A DNA stretch of 64,000 nt from Agreia bicolorata. GTDB lineage: Bacteria > Actinomycetota > Actinomycetes > Actinomycetales > Microbacteriaceae. A program made the translations under genes and the position numbers. The notes beneath the pieces are model-generated. The model was not told the origin of the DNA, did not search any database, and worked only from the letters and a program-made list of their open reading frames with translations. Positions 18,254 through 26,490 of the stretch are shown here, piece by piece. The DNA is taken from the NCBI RefSeq assembly GCF_000938265.1, contig NZ_JYFC01000003.1, positions 124,001 to 188,000 on the forward strand, in the 5' to 3' direction. Within the stretch, counting starts at the first letter, position 1; every line of letters starts with the position of its first letter.

Positions 18254-19156
18254 ATGAAAGCCGACAAGACCCTGTTCAGCGGACTCGGCAAGAAGGATCG
18301 CCGCGCCCTCGCACGCGAACTCGCTCGTCTCGAGCGCGAAGAGGCTGCCCGGCGGCGCAGGCGCAATCGCATCGTGCGGCGCACGAGCCTGGCGGTGGTC
18401 GGCGTCGCCATTCTGTCCGTCGGCACGGTGACCATCGTCTCCGCGCTGGAACCGGCGCCGACGCTCGGTCCGCTGAACATGGCGAGCGACGGCATCCAGC
18501 TCTCGGGCGACGGCAAGACGATCACCGCGGCGACCACGGCCGCGCTCGAGGCGGGAGCAGCTCCCGAGACCAGCACGCTCGACACGAGCGACGGCATCCT
18601 GCACCTGGTCGTGTACGCCGACTACGGAAGCGCCGATTCGGCGAAGTTCGACGCCACGAACGGCAGCACCATTCTGTCGTGGGTGACGTCGGGCAACGCG
18701 ACGCTCGAGCTGCACCCCGTGGCGCTCGACGACTCGGTGAACCAGAACTACTCACAGCGGGCGGCCAATACGGTCGCCTGTGTCGCCGATGCATCGCCCG
18801 ACAGCGTGCCGGCCGTGAACACCGCTCTGGCCGCCGCCCAGTCGACGGCCGGTGATGCAGGTCTTGCAGCCACCGACCTTGTCACCCTGGTTCAGAAGGC
18901 AGGGGTGAGCGACAAGGGCGTGGCCGACTGCATCACCTCGGGCGCATTCAACGACTGGGTGAAGGATGCGACGGCCCGGGCCCGCGCGTCGGTTCCGAAC
19001 TCCGATGTGTCGGCCCTCAAGACGGCGCCGCTCGTACTCGTGAACGGAAAGGCGTACACCGGTGCGCTGGACGACGCGAGCGCGTTCACGTCGTTCGTGC
19101 AGAGCGTCTACGCGCCCGGAGCGACCGCGCCGGCCACGGAGGCGCCGGTCGAGTAG
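18254..19156 (+). CDS. Membrane-anchored DsbA-like thioredoxin-fold protein lacking the CxxC motif
   Basis: 300 residues. A basic, coiled N-terminus (about 1-42, KKDRRALARELARLEREEAAR) precedes one membrane segment (about 43-65), leaving a ~235-residue external domain. The external part has the DsbA/Thioredoxin_4 outline: LHLVVYADYGSADSAKF stands where oxidoreductases have a strand followed by CxxC, and the end has the APLVLVNGKAYTG cis-proline-like region. The redox pair is absent; the only cysteines lie in NTVACVADAS and VADCITSG. Start ATG 18254 follows GAGGAGAG. It may be a redox-inactive chaperone or binding domain; role unknown. Confidence 0.75.
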   Translation: MKADKTLFSGLGKKDRRALARELARLEREEAARRRRRNRIVRRTSLAVVGVAILSVGTVTIVSALEPAPTLGPLNMASDGIQLSGDGKTITAATTAALEAGAAPETSTLDTSDGILHLVVYADYGSADSAKFDATNGSTILSWVTSGNATLELHPVALDDSVNQNYSQRAANTVACVADASPDSVPAVNTALAAAQSTAGDAGLAATDLVTLVQKAGVSDKGVADCITSGAFNDWVKDATARARASVPNSDVSALKTAPLVLVNGKAYTGALDDASAFTSFVQSVYAPGATAPATEAPVE

Positions 19157-19170
19157 CCGCATCCAGGTGA

Positions 19171-20406
19171 CTAGGCCTTGAACGACTCCAGCGTGGCCGC
19201 GAGCTCGTCGACCAGCCAGTCGAGGTCTTCCTTCGAGATCACGATCGGCGGCGCGAGGCGAATGGTCGACCCGTGCGTGTCCTTCGCCAGAATTCCGCGG
19301 GCCAGCAGCGCCTCGCAGACCTCGCGTCCCGATGCGAGCATGGGGTCGATATCGATGCCCGCCCAGAGGCCGGCTCCACGAACCTCGACCACGCCGAGAC
19401 CCACGAGCGTGAGCAGGCGCGAGTGCAGGTGCGCCCCCAGCTCGGCCGCCCGGGCCTGATACTCGCCGGTGGCCAGCAGGTCGACCACGGCGTGGCCTAC
19501 AGCGGCGGCCAGCGGGTTACCCCCGAAGGTCGACCCGTGCTCACCGGGGTTCAGCACCCCGAGAATGTCGGCGTTGCCGACCACGGCCGACACCGGAACG
19601 ATTCCGCCGCCCAGCGCCTTGCCCAGAAGATAGAGATCGGGAACGACGCCCACGAGATCGCACGCGAACGTGGCTCCCGTGCGGCCAAGCCCCGACTGGA
19701 TCTCGTCGGCGATCATGAGCACGTTCTGCGCCGTGCACAGTTCACGCAGCGCGGGCAGGTACGACGCGGGCGGAACCACGATTCCCGCCTCGCCCTGGAT
19801 CGGCTCGACCAGCACGGCGACCGTGTTCTCATCGATGGCGTTCGCGATCGCATCCACGTCGCCGTACGGCACACTGCGGAACCCGGGCGTGAACGGGCCG
19901 AAGCCGTCGCGGGCCGTCGCGTCGTCGGAGAAGCTGATGATCGAGATCGTGCGGCCGTGGAAGTTGCCGTCCATGACCACGATGTTCGCCTTCTCGGGAG
20001 CGACACCCTTGACCCGGTAGCCCCAGGCGCGGGCGACCTTGATGCCCGACTCCACAGCTTCGGCACCGGTGTTCATGGGCAGCACCATGTCTTTGCCCGC
20101 GAGCTCGGCCAGCGCGGCGACGAACGGGCCGAGGCGGTCGGAGTGGAACGCCCGCGACGTGAGCGTGATGCGGTCGAGCTGCGCCTTGGCGGCGTTGATC
20201 AGCACGGGGTTCGAGTGGCCGAAATTGACCGCCGAATACGCGGCGAGGCAATCGAGGTAGCGACGCCCGTCGATGTCGGTGACCCACGCTCCGTCGCCCG
20301 ATTCCACGACCACCTGAAGCGGGTGATAGTTGTGCGCGGCATGCTCTTCGACGAGCCGGATGGCCGCCGCCTGAGTGGCCGACAACTCCACGGCCACCGC
20401 ACTCAT
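19171..20406 (-). CDS. rocD: Ornithine aminotransferase
   Basis: 411 residues, a full-length class-III PLP aminotransferase. PLP contacts visible are the GAEAVE loop (115-120), D234 in IADEIQSGLGRTG and the Schiff-base lysine K263 in LLGKALGGG; the NFGHSNP and HGSTFGGNP segments match ornithine--oxo-acid transaminases. It transfers the delta-amino group of ornithine to 2-oxoglutarate, giving glutamate semialdehyde/P5C, which the PutA enzyme encoded at 37511-40999 can oxidise to glutamate. The start overlaps the upstream guanidino-hydrolase stop as ATGA, which fixes ATG 20406. Confidence 0.93.
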   Translation of the reverse strand: MSAVAVELSATQAAAIRLVEEHAAHNYHPLQVVVESGDGAWVTDIDGRRYLDCLAAYSAVNFGHSNPVLINAAKAQLDRITLTSRAFHSDRLGPFVAALAELAGKDMVLPMNTGAEAVESGIKVARAWGYRVKGVAPEKANIVVMDGNFHGRTISIISFSDDATARDGFGPFTPGFRSVPYGDVDAIANAIDENTVAVLVEPIQGEAGIVVPPASYLPALRELCTAQNVLMIADEIQSGLGRTGATFACDLVGVVPDLYLLGKALGGGIVPVSAVVGNADILGVLNPGEHGSTFGGNPLAAAVGHAVVDLLATGEYQARAAELGAHLHSRLLTLVGLGVVEVRGAGLWAGIDIDPMLASGREVCEALLARGILAKDTHGSTIRLAPPIVISKEDLDWLVDELAATLESFKA

Positions 20407-21263
20407 CGCAGTTCCAGCGTGCAGCACTTGACGCCGCCACCACCGAGCAGCAGCTCGGAGAGGTCGACCTTGATCGGGTTGTAGCCGCGCTCGCGCAGCT
20501 GCTTCTCGAAGCCCACCGCGCGGTTCGCGATGACCACGTTGTAGCCGTCGGAGATGGAGTTGAGGCCGAGGATCGCGCCGTCTTCTTCGCTGACGAGGAT
20601 CGCGTCGGGGAAGCGCTTCTCGAGCTCGAGACGGCTTGCCGTGTCGAACGCGCTCGGCAGGTAGGCGATGTTCGCGGTCTTGTCACCCGTCAGCGGATCG
20701 AGCACGGAGATCGCCGTGTCGAGGTGGTAGAAACGCGGATCGACGAGGGTGAGTGTGACGACCTCGCGGCCGTAGATCTCTCCGAGCTCCTCGTGGCTGT
20801 TCGACGCGCTGCGGAAGCCGGTGCCCGCAAGGATCACGTCGCCGACGAGAAGGAAATCGCCCTCACCCTCGTTCGTGTTGGCAGGCTCGGCTACCTCGTA
20901 GCCGTGTTCGCGGAACCACTCCATGAACGCGGGGCCCTCGGGCTGGCGCTCGGGGTGCGTGAACAGGGCGCCATAGGCCACGTTATCGATGATGAATCCG
21001 CCGTTAGCCGTGTAGACCATGTCGGGCAGGCCCGGTACCTGGTCGATCAGTTCGACGGTGTGGCCGAGCGAGAGGTAGGTCTCGTAGAGGGTGTTCCACT
21101 GGGCCACGGCAAGCGACGTGTCGGTGGGAACCGCCGGGTCCATCCAGGGGTTGATGCGGTACGCGACCGTGAAGTGGTCGGGACGGCACATGAGGTAGTG
21201 CCGCTTGGTGGCGACGCGAGCGGGAGCCGCAGACTGGCCTGAGGTTTCGAGAGTGGACGTCAT
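20403..21263 (-). CDS. Guanidino-group hydrolase of the amidinotransferase/DDAH superfamily (possible arginine dihydrolase)
   Basis: 286 residues with the pentein fold: E134-D136 in NEGEGDF, H180 in RFYHLDT and cysteines 280/281 in GGGGVKCC form the expected catalytic set. Databases usually call such proteins dimethylargininase. Here the substrate-binding loop reads MVYTANGG, with Asn where dimethylarginases have an acidic residue; an Asn at the corresponding site is, from memory, the feature of cyanobacterial ArgZ/AgrE that convert arginine directly to ornithine. The coupled rocD gene would then use that ornithine. Start ATG 21263 has GGAGGA eight bases upstream. The Lrp gene is divergent. 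The same gene order (AsnC regulator, this family, rocD) is found in Mycobacterium tuberculosis. Confidence 0.85.
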   Translation of the reverse strand: MTSTLETSGQSAAPARVATKRHYLMCRPDHFTVAYRINPWMDPAVPTDTSLAVAQWNTLYETYLSLGHTVELIDQVPGLPDMVYTANGGFIIDNVAYGALFTHPERQPEGPAFMEWFREHGYEVAEPANTNEGEGDFLLVGDVILAGTGFRSASNSHEELGEIYGREVVTLTLVDPRFYHLDTAISVLDPLTGDKTANIAYLPSAFDTASRLELEKRFPDAILVSEEDGAILGLNSISDGYNVVIANRAVGFEKQLRERGYNPIKVDLSELLLGGGGVKCCTLELR

Positions 21264-21319
21264 GGGGAGTTCCTCCGAGGATTGTCACGGGAGGCGGACT
21301 GAGTCCAGTGGCCCAGGCC

Positions 21320-21364
21320 TGTTGCACAGCCGGGCACGCCTGCAACAAGTCTTGCACGCAGCAA
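21320..21364. promoter_or_regulatory. Candidate Lrp/AsnC operators
   Basis: In the region between the divergent arginine operon and the Lrp-type gene, TGTTGCA (21320-21326) and TGCAACA (21341-21347) form a perfect 7-bp inverted repeat with a 14-base spacer, and TTGC(ACGCA)GCAA follows at 21352-21364. Repeated TTGC/GCAA half-sites at about 24-25-bp centre spacing fit the multimeric binding of Lrp proteins. Inference from position and symmetry. Confidence 0.45.
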
Positions 21365-21443
21365 TCCACGCGTGACGATCGTTCGACGCCGAACTCGTGC
21401 GCGAAGTGCCCGCCGCTGCAAGAATTCCGCGTATCCTCGCTGT

Positions 21444-21872
21444 ATGGACGCCCTTGACTACAAGATTCTCGACCTGCTCAAGCTCAATTCCCGCTCGGGC
21501 TACGGCGACATCGGGCAGGTCATCGGACTGTCGGCCTCGGCGGTCAAGCGACGCATCGACAGGCTCGTCGGCAGCGGCATCATCCGCGGATTCACCATCC
21601 AGCTCGATCCCACCCTCGACGGCACCGTGACCGAGGCCTACGTCGAGCTGTTCTGCCGCGGAACCGTCGCGCCTGCCGAGCTCAAACGCATCCTCTCGTC
21701 TGTGCCGGAGGTCGTCGATGCGGGAACCGTGACGGGCAGCGCCGACGCCATCGTGCACATGCGCTCGCGCGACATCCCGAGCCTCGAGCTGGCCCTCGAG
21801 AAGGTGCGGATCGCGCCGAACGTCGACCACACCCGCAGTGCCATCGTGCTCTCGAACCTGATCCGCAGGTAG
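21444..21872 (+). CDS. Lrp/AsnC-family transcriptional regulator
   Basis: 142 residues: an N-terminal winged helix-turn-helix (about 1-50, LDYKILDLLKLNSRSGYGDIG...SASAVKRRIDRLVGSGII) and a C-terminal RAM-type ligand-binding domain (about 62-135). ATG 21444 opens directly with the family's MDxLDxKIL start; the longer open frame upstream has no such homology. Divergent orientation to the arginine hydrolase-rocD pair makes it the likely activator of that operon, with arginine or ornithine as plausible effector. Confidence 0.92.
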   Translation: MDALDYKILDLLKLNSRSGYGDIGQVIGLSASAVKRRIDRLVGSGIIRGFTIQLDPTLDGTVTEAYVELFCRGTVAPAELKRILSSVPEVVDAGTVTGSADAIVHMRSRDIPSLELALEKVRIAPNVDHTRSAIVLSNLIRR

Positions 21873-21891
21873 CGCTGGCAGACTTCGGATC

Positions 21892-22662
21892 GTGCATGCC
21901 CCAGACAATCTGTCCGACTCCGACCTTCGGGCCGAATTCACACGTTTCATGATGTCGTACAAATTCGGCATCGACGAGATCATGACGAAGATCAATATCC
22001 TGCGCGAAGAACTCAACCACGTGCACGACTACAACCCCATCGAGCACGTGAACTCGAGACTGAAGTCGCCCGAATCGATCCTCGAGAAGGTGCAGCGCAA
22101 GGGGCTCGAGATCGACACCGCGGTGATCCGCGAGCACATCCACGACATCGCCGGCATCCGCATCACCTGCAGCTTTCTGAGCGACATCTACAAGATCCGC
22201 GACATGCTCGCGAGCCAGGTCGACCTCACGGTAATCGCCGAGCGCGACTACGTCGCAGCCCCCAAGGCCAACGGCTACACGAGCCTGCACCTCATCGTGT
22301 CGATTCCCGTCTTTATGTCAGACCGGGTGGAGCAGGTGCCCGTCGAGATCCAGATCCGCACCATCGCCATGGACTTCTGGGCCAGCCTCGAGCACAAGAT
22401 CTACTACAAGTACAACCGCGAGGTTCCGGCAACCCTGCTCGATGAGCTCAAAGACGCGGCGGCCACGGCGAACCGCCTCGACCTGAAGATGCAGAAGCTG
22501 CACACGCAGGTTCGGGAGTTGAGCGCGAGCGCAGACGTGCCGGCCGCTTCCGACGACGGCGCGGTGCCTTTCGGCGATCTCGAACGACTCATCGTGCCCA
22601 AGGCCCTGCTCGAGTCACTTGCAGAGCGATCTCCCGGCCCGAACGAGGCATCCGATGCCTGA
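21892..22662 (+). CDS. Small alarmone synthetase, RelQ/YwaC-like GTP pyrophosphokinase
   Basis: 256 residues containing a single RelA/SpoT synthetase domain (about 30-190) with no hydrolase, TGS or ACT domain. Conserved elements include DIAGIRITC, the GYTSLHLIV segment (G-loop region) and the EIQIRT catalytic strand; a helical tail follows. Such enzymes transfer pyrophosphate from ATP to GTP or GDP to make (p)ppGpp, and are often induced by cell-envelope stress. The GTG start at 21892 lies 19 bases after the Lrp stop with only weak ribosome-site character, and the 3' end overlaps the GntR gene by eight bases, suggesting co-expression. Confidence 0.9.
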   Translation: MHAPDNLSDSDLRAEFTRFMMSYKFGIDEIMTKINILREELNHVHDYNPIEHVNSRLKSPESILEKVQRKGLEIDTAVIREHIHDIAGIRITCSFLSDIYKIRDMLASQVDLTVIAERDYVAAPKANGYTSLHLIVSIPVFMSDRVEQVPVEIQIRTIAMDFWASLEHKIYYKYNREVPATLLDELKDAAATANRLDLKMQKLHTQVRELSASADVPAASDDGAVPFGDLERLIVPKALLESLAERSPGPNEASDA

Positions 22663-23032
22663 GGCGACTTTTCCCGGCGACTGGTCGGTGGATGCCGAGG
22701 GCTCGACTCCCCCGTTCGAACAGCTGCGGGCGCGCGTTCTCGAACAGGTCACCTCGGGCGAACTGCCCGCGGGCTTCCGACTTCCACCCGTGCGCTCCCT
22801 CGCCGAGCAGCTGGGGCTCGCGGCGAACACCGTGGCCCGCGCCTACAAGGAACTCGAGGCCGACGGCATCGTCGAGACTCACGGCCGGGGTGGAACTCTC
22901 GTCTCAGCGCAGGGCGACGCTGCCCACCGGGCAGCACAGCACGCGGCGACGGAGTACGCGGCGAAGACCCGCTCGCTGGGCCTCCCCTCCGACCAGGCTC
23001 TTGCTCTGGTCGAGGCAGCCCTCCGCGCCTGA
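22655..23032 (+). CDS. GntR-family transcriptional regulator, YtrA-like short form
   Basis: 125 residues. A GntR winged helix fills about 20-85 (PPFEQLRARVLEQVTSGELPAGFRLPPVRSLAEQLG...), followed by a ~40-residue helical tail instead of an effector domain, as in the YtrA subgroup. The start ATG 22655 is inside the end of the alarmone-synthetase gene (stop 22660-22662), so the two are translated together. YtrA-type regulators usually control transporter or cell-envelope genes; no such target is adjacent. Confidence 0.88.
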   Translation: MPEATFPGDWSVDAEGSTPPFEQLRARVLEQVTSGELPAGFRLPPVRSLAEQLGLAANTVARAYKELEADGIVETHGRGGTLVSAQGDAAHRAAQHAATEYAAKTRSLGLPSDQALALVEAALRA

Positions 23033-23036
23033 AGGC

Positions 23037-23059
23037 CCGCTCCCTGAGCCTGTCGAAGG
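23037..23059 (+). repeat. Dispersed 23-bp repeat (copy 1)
   Basis: The 23 bases here, containing CCCTGAGCCTGTCGAAGG, recur exactly at 39594-39616 inside the putA gene. This copy lies five bases after the GntR stop codon. Motifs of this kind are scattered in many bacterial genomes; function unknown. Confidence 0.7.
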
Positions 23060-23086
23060 AGGATCGCAGACGTGTGCGCGCAGAGC

Positions 23087-23115
23087 GGCTCCTCGTCGCA
23101 TAACGACGAGGAGCC
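23087..23115. terminator. Bidirectional terminator-like hairpin
   Basis: GGCTCCTCGTCG (23087-23098) and CGACGAGGAGCC (23104-23115) form a perfect 12-bp stem with a five-base loop, located between the convergent GntR and solute-binding-protein genes. No U-tract follows on either strand, as is usual in high-GC actinobacteria. Confidence 0.65.
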
Positions 23116-23157
23116 ACTCAGGCTGCACACGTTTCGCGATCAGCGGCCGGCGGAGGC

Positions 23158-24507
23158 TCAGCCGGCCGCCGTGTTGTACGCCGCGATCTGGTCCGCTGCC
23201 TTCGACTCGGCGTCCTTCATCGTGGAGGTAACGTCGGCCCCCTCGACGATCTGGTTGAACGCGCCGATGACCGTGGCGCGCACCGTCGGAAAGGCGCCCG
23301 TGCGGCATCCGGCTGCGGCCTGGCTGGCCGGCGTGTTCGCGAGCTGGTCAGCCATCGCCGCGACGTTCGGATCGGAAAGAGACTGCTTGCCGGCCGTCGT
23401 GTCGGCGGCTCCCGTGTTCGATGCAAGGTAGCCCGTGGCGCTCGACCACTCGGCCTGCACATCGGCCGAGTGCAGGTAGGTGAGGAACTCGTATGCAGCC
23501 TGCTGCTGCGCCTCGGAGTGCCCGTCGCCCGAGATCCACAGAGCGTTGCCACCGACCACCACACCGGCGTCTTTCGAGTTCGAGGTCTTCGGGAAGGCAG
23601 AAACCTTCGAGGCGGTCTTGCTGGGGTCGGCGGTCGTGTATGCGCCCGATGAGGTGAGCATGATGCCCACCTTGTTGCTGGCGAACGCCGAGACCATGGC
23701 GCTGTTGTCTGTGCCGGGGTTCAACGCGGTTCCGTCGGAGAACAGTTTCTGCAGCTGACCCATGAACGCCACCTGGGTCGGGGTCGTCAGGTCGAGTCCC
23801 GTCACCTTGTCGGAACCGCGGCCGTTCTCGGGAGTGCAGAAGTTCTCCCCACCCGAGGCGGACATCTCCTCCAGCATCCACGAATCGCTCATGTTCATGG
23901 TCATGCCGTACGCGCCCGTCGAGGCGTGGATCTTCTCGGCCCAGTCAGCCACCTCGGCGAGTGTCGTCGGCGGGGTATCGGGGTTGAGCCCGGCCTGCGT
24001 GACCAGCGAACGGTTCAGGTACAGCACCGGCTGCGACACTGAGAACGGCATGGCCGCGAGGCCACCGGATGCTGCCGCGTAGTACGAGCTGACGATCGGG
24101 GGAAAGCTGTCGGCGTCGAACGATGAGTCCTTGTCGGTGAACGTCGACAGGGGCACGGTCTTCTTCGAGTCGACCATAAAGCCTGTCGAGATGTCGTTCA
24201 TCATCAGCACGTCGGGCGTCGAGTTTGACTGCACCGCGGCCGTGTACTTGGTCTGCACATCGGCGTAGCTGCCCTGGAACGAGGCGTCGACCGTGATCTT
24301 GCCCGCCTCCTGCGCGTTGAACTGCGAGACGAGGGTGTCGAGCTCGGTGGCCGCGGGTCCGGTCATCGCGTGCCAGAACGTGAGGGTGACAGGGCCGGAT
24401 GCGGTGGCCGGGTCGGCGTCGGAGCCGGGCGCCGCGCATCCGGACAGGGCGAAGAGCATCGCTGCACCGGCGGTCGCCGCGAGGAGGGTGCGTTTACGTA
24501 CGGACAT
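23158..24507 (-). CDS. Extracellular solute-binding protein family 1, UgpB-like lipoprotein
   Basis: 449 residues. Lipoprotein signal with lipobox LSGC (C24), then the family-1 binding fold beginning VTLTFWHAMTGPAATELDTLV, a strand typical of glycerol-3-phosphate-binding UgpB and related proteins; the GENFCTPENG insertion is also UgpB-like. It should capture a solute outside the membrane for the two permeases encoded just upstream on the same transcript. No ATPase gene is nearby, so a shared MsiK/UgpC-type ATPase elsewhere is expected. Start ATG 24507 has AAGGAA about 10 bases upstream. Context (phosphatase, 2H phosphoesterase) favours a phosphorylated solute. Confidence 0.9.
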   Translation of the reverse strand: MSVRKRTLLAATAGAAMLFALSGCAAPGSDADPATASGPVTLTFWHAMTGPAATELDTLVSQFNAQEAGKITVDASFQGSYADVQTKYTAAVQSNSTPDVLMMNDISTGFMVDSKKTVPLSTFTDKDSSFDADSFPPIVSSYYAAASGGLAAMPFSVSQPVLYLNRSLVTQAGLNPDTPPTTLAEVADWAEKIHASTGAYGMTMNMSDSWMLEEMSASGGENFCTPENGRGSDKVTGLDLTTPTQVAFMGQLQKLFSDGTALNPGTDNSAMVSAFASNKVGIMLTSSGAYTTADPSKTASKVSAFPKTSNSKDAGVVVGGNALWISGDGHSEAQQQAAYEFLTYLHSADVQAEWSSATGYLASNTGAADTTAGKQSLSDPNVAAMADQLANTPASQAAAGCRTGAFPTVRATVIGAFNQIVEGADVTSTMKDAESKAADQIAAYNTAAG

Positions 24508-24534
24508 AGCTTTCGAATTCCTTCTGTTCGGGTT

Positions 24535-25380
24535 CTATTTGAGGGCACCGGCGGTGATGCCGCCGGCGAGAAAGCGCTGTGCGAGGAGCACAACGATGAG
24601 CACGGGGAGTGTGACCATGGCGGCGCCCGCCAGCACGACGCCGATGTCGGTGGCCTCGGCGCTGGAGAGCTGGGCAATGCCCACCTGCACGGTTCGGTTG
24701 TCGGGCGAGTTGGTGACGAGCAGCGGCCAGAAGAAGCCGTTCCAGGCCGCCGTCGCGCTGACCAGGGTCACCGAGATCAGAGTCGGTCGAACGACGGGCA
24801 ACAGCATTGATCGGATGAAGCGAAAGTGCCCGGCTCCGTCGAGCAGCGCGGCGTCTCGCAGCTCGCCCGGAAAACTCAGGAACGCCTGCCGGAACAGGAA
24901 GATGCTGAGCGCCGAGGCGACGAAGGGCAGGAAGACGGCGGGCACGGTGTCGATGAGGTGCCACGACGAGATCGTGAGGTAGTTCGCGATAAGGGTGGTC
25001 TCGGCGGGGATCATCATGCTCGAGAGCAGAACCAGAAAGAGCGCTCGGGTGCCGCGCAGTCGACAGAAGACCAGAGCGTAGGCTGTGGCGATGCCGATCG
25101 CGACCTGCAGGAGCGTCTGGCAGATCGTGACCACGACGCTATTGCCGAACTGCCGGCCGAGCGGAATGACCTGGGTAGCTCGAATCACGTTGTCGAGCGT
25201 GAGGTGGATGGGCACGAGCCCTTCCAGACCCTGGTCGAGCCAGGCAGTCGGCGTCAGCGCCCCCTCGAAGATGTAGTACAGCGGAAAGCAGACGACGATC
25301 ACCGCTGCGACGAGCCAGACATAGAGCAGCGCGCTGCGCATCCGGGCCCGCATGGACGAGCGTCTTTTCGGCGAGCGCAT
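24535..25380 (-). CDS. Carbohydrate/glycerophosphodiester ABC transporter permease (UgpE-like)
   Basis: 281 residues with six membrane helices and the EAA motif around ELRDAALLDGAGHFRFIRSMLLPVVRP, ending GGITAGALK as MalG/UgpE proteins do. Its ATG overlaps the upstream permease stop as TGATG at 25380, fixing the start; a much longer open frame that continues through the upstream gene is not coding. It forms the channel with the UgpA-like partner. Confidence 0.92.
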   Translation of the reverse strand: MRSPKRRSSMRARMRSALLYVWLVAAVIVVCFPLYYIFEGALTPTAWLDQGLEGLVPIHLTLDNVIRATQVIPLGRQFGNSVVVTICQTLLQVAIGIATAYALVFCRLRGTRALFLVLLSSMMIPAETTLIANYLTISSWHLIDTVPAVFLPFVASALSIFLFRQAFLSFPGELRDAALLDGAGHFRFIRSMLLPVVRPTLISVTLVSATAAWNGFFWPLLVTNSPDNRTVQVGIAQLSSAEATDIGVVLAGAAMVTLPVLIVVLLAQRFLAGGITAGALK

Positions 25381-26324
25381 CAGTAGTTCACCCGCTTCTC
25401 GAGCACGCCGAACTGCACGAGCGACAGCGCGAGCACCAGCAGAAAGAGCACCACGCCGAGCGCCGCGGCGAGGCCGAAGTTGGCGCTGCCCGCACCGAAC
25501 GCCGACTGATAGATGTTGTAGACGAGCGTTGTGGTGGAGTTCGCCGGGCCACCGCCCGTGAGAATCTGGATCTGGCCGAAGGTGGTGAGCCCCTCGACCG
25601 CCCCGGTGACAACGATGAAGAACAGCGTGGGGGTCACGAGCGGCAGCGAGATCGACCAGAGGGTTCGAAAGGGTCCGGCTCCGTCGAGGTGTGCGGCCTC
25701 GACGACGTCGTGATCGATGGCACCGAAGGCGCCGAGCATCAACAGCACGGTGAAGCCGATCGAGCCCCACACCGTGACGACGATCACGCTCGCGAACGCC
25801 CACTGCGTGCTGGTGAGAAAAGGAATGGCTGAGCCGCCGAAACGCGTGATCACCGAGTTGACGAGTCCGTTGCCCGGCGCGAGCATGGCCGCGAAGGCGA
25901 CGGATGCCGCCGAGACGCTGACGACCATCGGCGACGTCAACAGCGCCCGGAACACGGGAATACCGCGCAGCTTCGTTGTGAGCGGGATGGTGATGAGCAG
26001 CCCGAGAACGATGCGCCCGGCCACCACGGCGAGACAGAACGCCCCGGTGCGCAGCATGGTGGCGCCGAACTGCGGATCGGTGAAGATCGTCACGAAGTTC
26101 TTGGCTCCGACGAAGCCCGCCGCCTGCCCGAAGATGTCGGTTCCCTGCGTGCTGAGCCAGATGACCTTGCCGAGCGGATAGAACACGAACACGGCGAACG
26201 CAGCAAAGGCGGGCGCAAGGAGCGCGACCCCGACGCGTCGGTCGGAACGAAGCCAGGACTGCGCCGACGGGGCACGGCGCTGACCCACGGCGACGCGCCG
26301 CTCTGCAGTTGTGGAGGCTGACAT
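25380..26324 (-). CDS. ABC transporter permease (UgpA-like), first gene of the LacI-controlled operon
   Basis: 314 residues: cytoplasmic N-terminus (1-30), six membrane helices, and the EAA loop DHDVVEAAHLDGAGPFRTLWSISLPLVTPT. It is the UgpA/MalF-type half of the importer. ATG 26324 has AAAGGA a few bases upstream, and the leader contains a perfect GGGAACGTTCCC operator. The operon order is permease, permease, binding protein, without an ATPase. Confidence 0.92.
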   Translation of the reverse strand: MSASTTAERRVAVGQRRAPSAQSWLRSDRRVGVALLAPAFAAFAVFVFYPLGKVIWLSTQGTDIFGQAAGFVGAKNFVTIFTDPQFGATMLRTGAFCLAVVAGRIVLGLLITIPLTTKLRGIPVFRALLTSPMVVSVSAASVAFAAMLAPGNGLVNSVITRFGGSAIPFLTSTQWAFASVIVVTVWGSIGFTVLLMLGAFGAIDHDVVEAAHLDGAGPFRTLWSISLPLVTPTLFFIVVTGAVEGLTTFGQIQILTGGGPANSTTTLVYNIYQSAFGAGSANFGLAAALGVVLFLLVLALSLVQFGVLEKRVNY

Positions 26325-26339
26325 TCAGCATCCTTTCGG

Positions 26340-26375
26340 ATAATAGGGAACGTTCCCTTTTTTGGAACGGGTCAA
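26340..26375 (-). promoter_or_regulatory. Operator GGGAACGTTCCC and promoter of the UgpA-like operon
   Basis: The 12-bp palindrome GGGAACGTTCCC (26346-26357) is identical to one at 28083-28094 upstream of the 2H phosphoesterase gene. On the minus strand a -10-like TATTAT (26340-26345) abuts it and TTCCAA (26362-26367) lies 16 bases upstream; TTGACC at 26370-26375 is an alternative -35. The operator would thus sit between promoter boxes, fitting repression by the nearby LacI protein. Confidence 0.7.
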
Positions 26376-26490
26376 CTCTCCGACACCCTCGGTAGTGCGG
26401 TCAAGCGGTGCGAGCATCCGGTTGCCGAGCGTTCACGCGGTGTTAAGGAAGGCCTGAATCAATCCCTACTGACCACGAACAGGAGCACCC

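Noticed and set aside
23037-23115. Possible CRISPR or rRNA-type repeat cluster
   Set aside because: There is one copy of a dispersed repeat and one hairpin, with no regularly spaced repeat-spacer units or Cas genes.
24535-26331. 598-residue frame spanning two permease genes
   Set aside because: Only the last 281 codons encode a permease; the rest is out of frame with the UgpA-like gene, which has clear homology and its own start.
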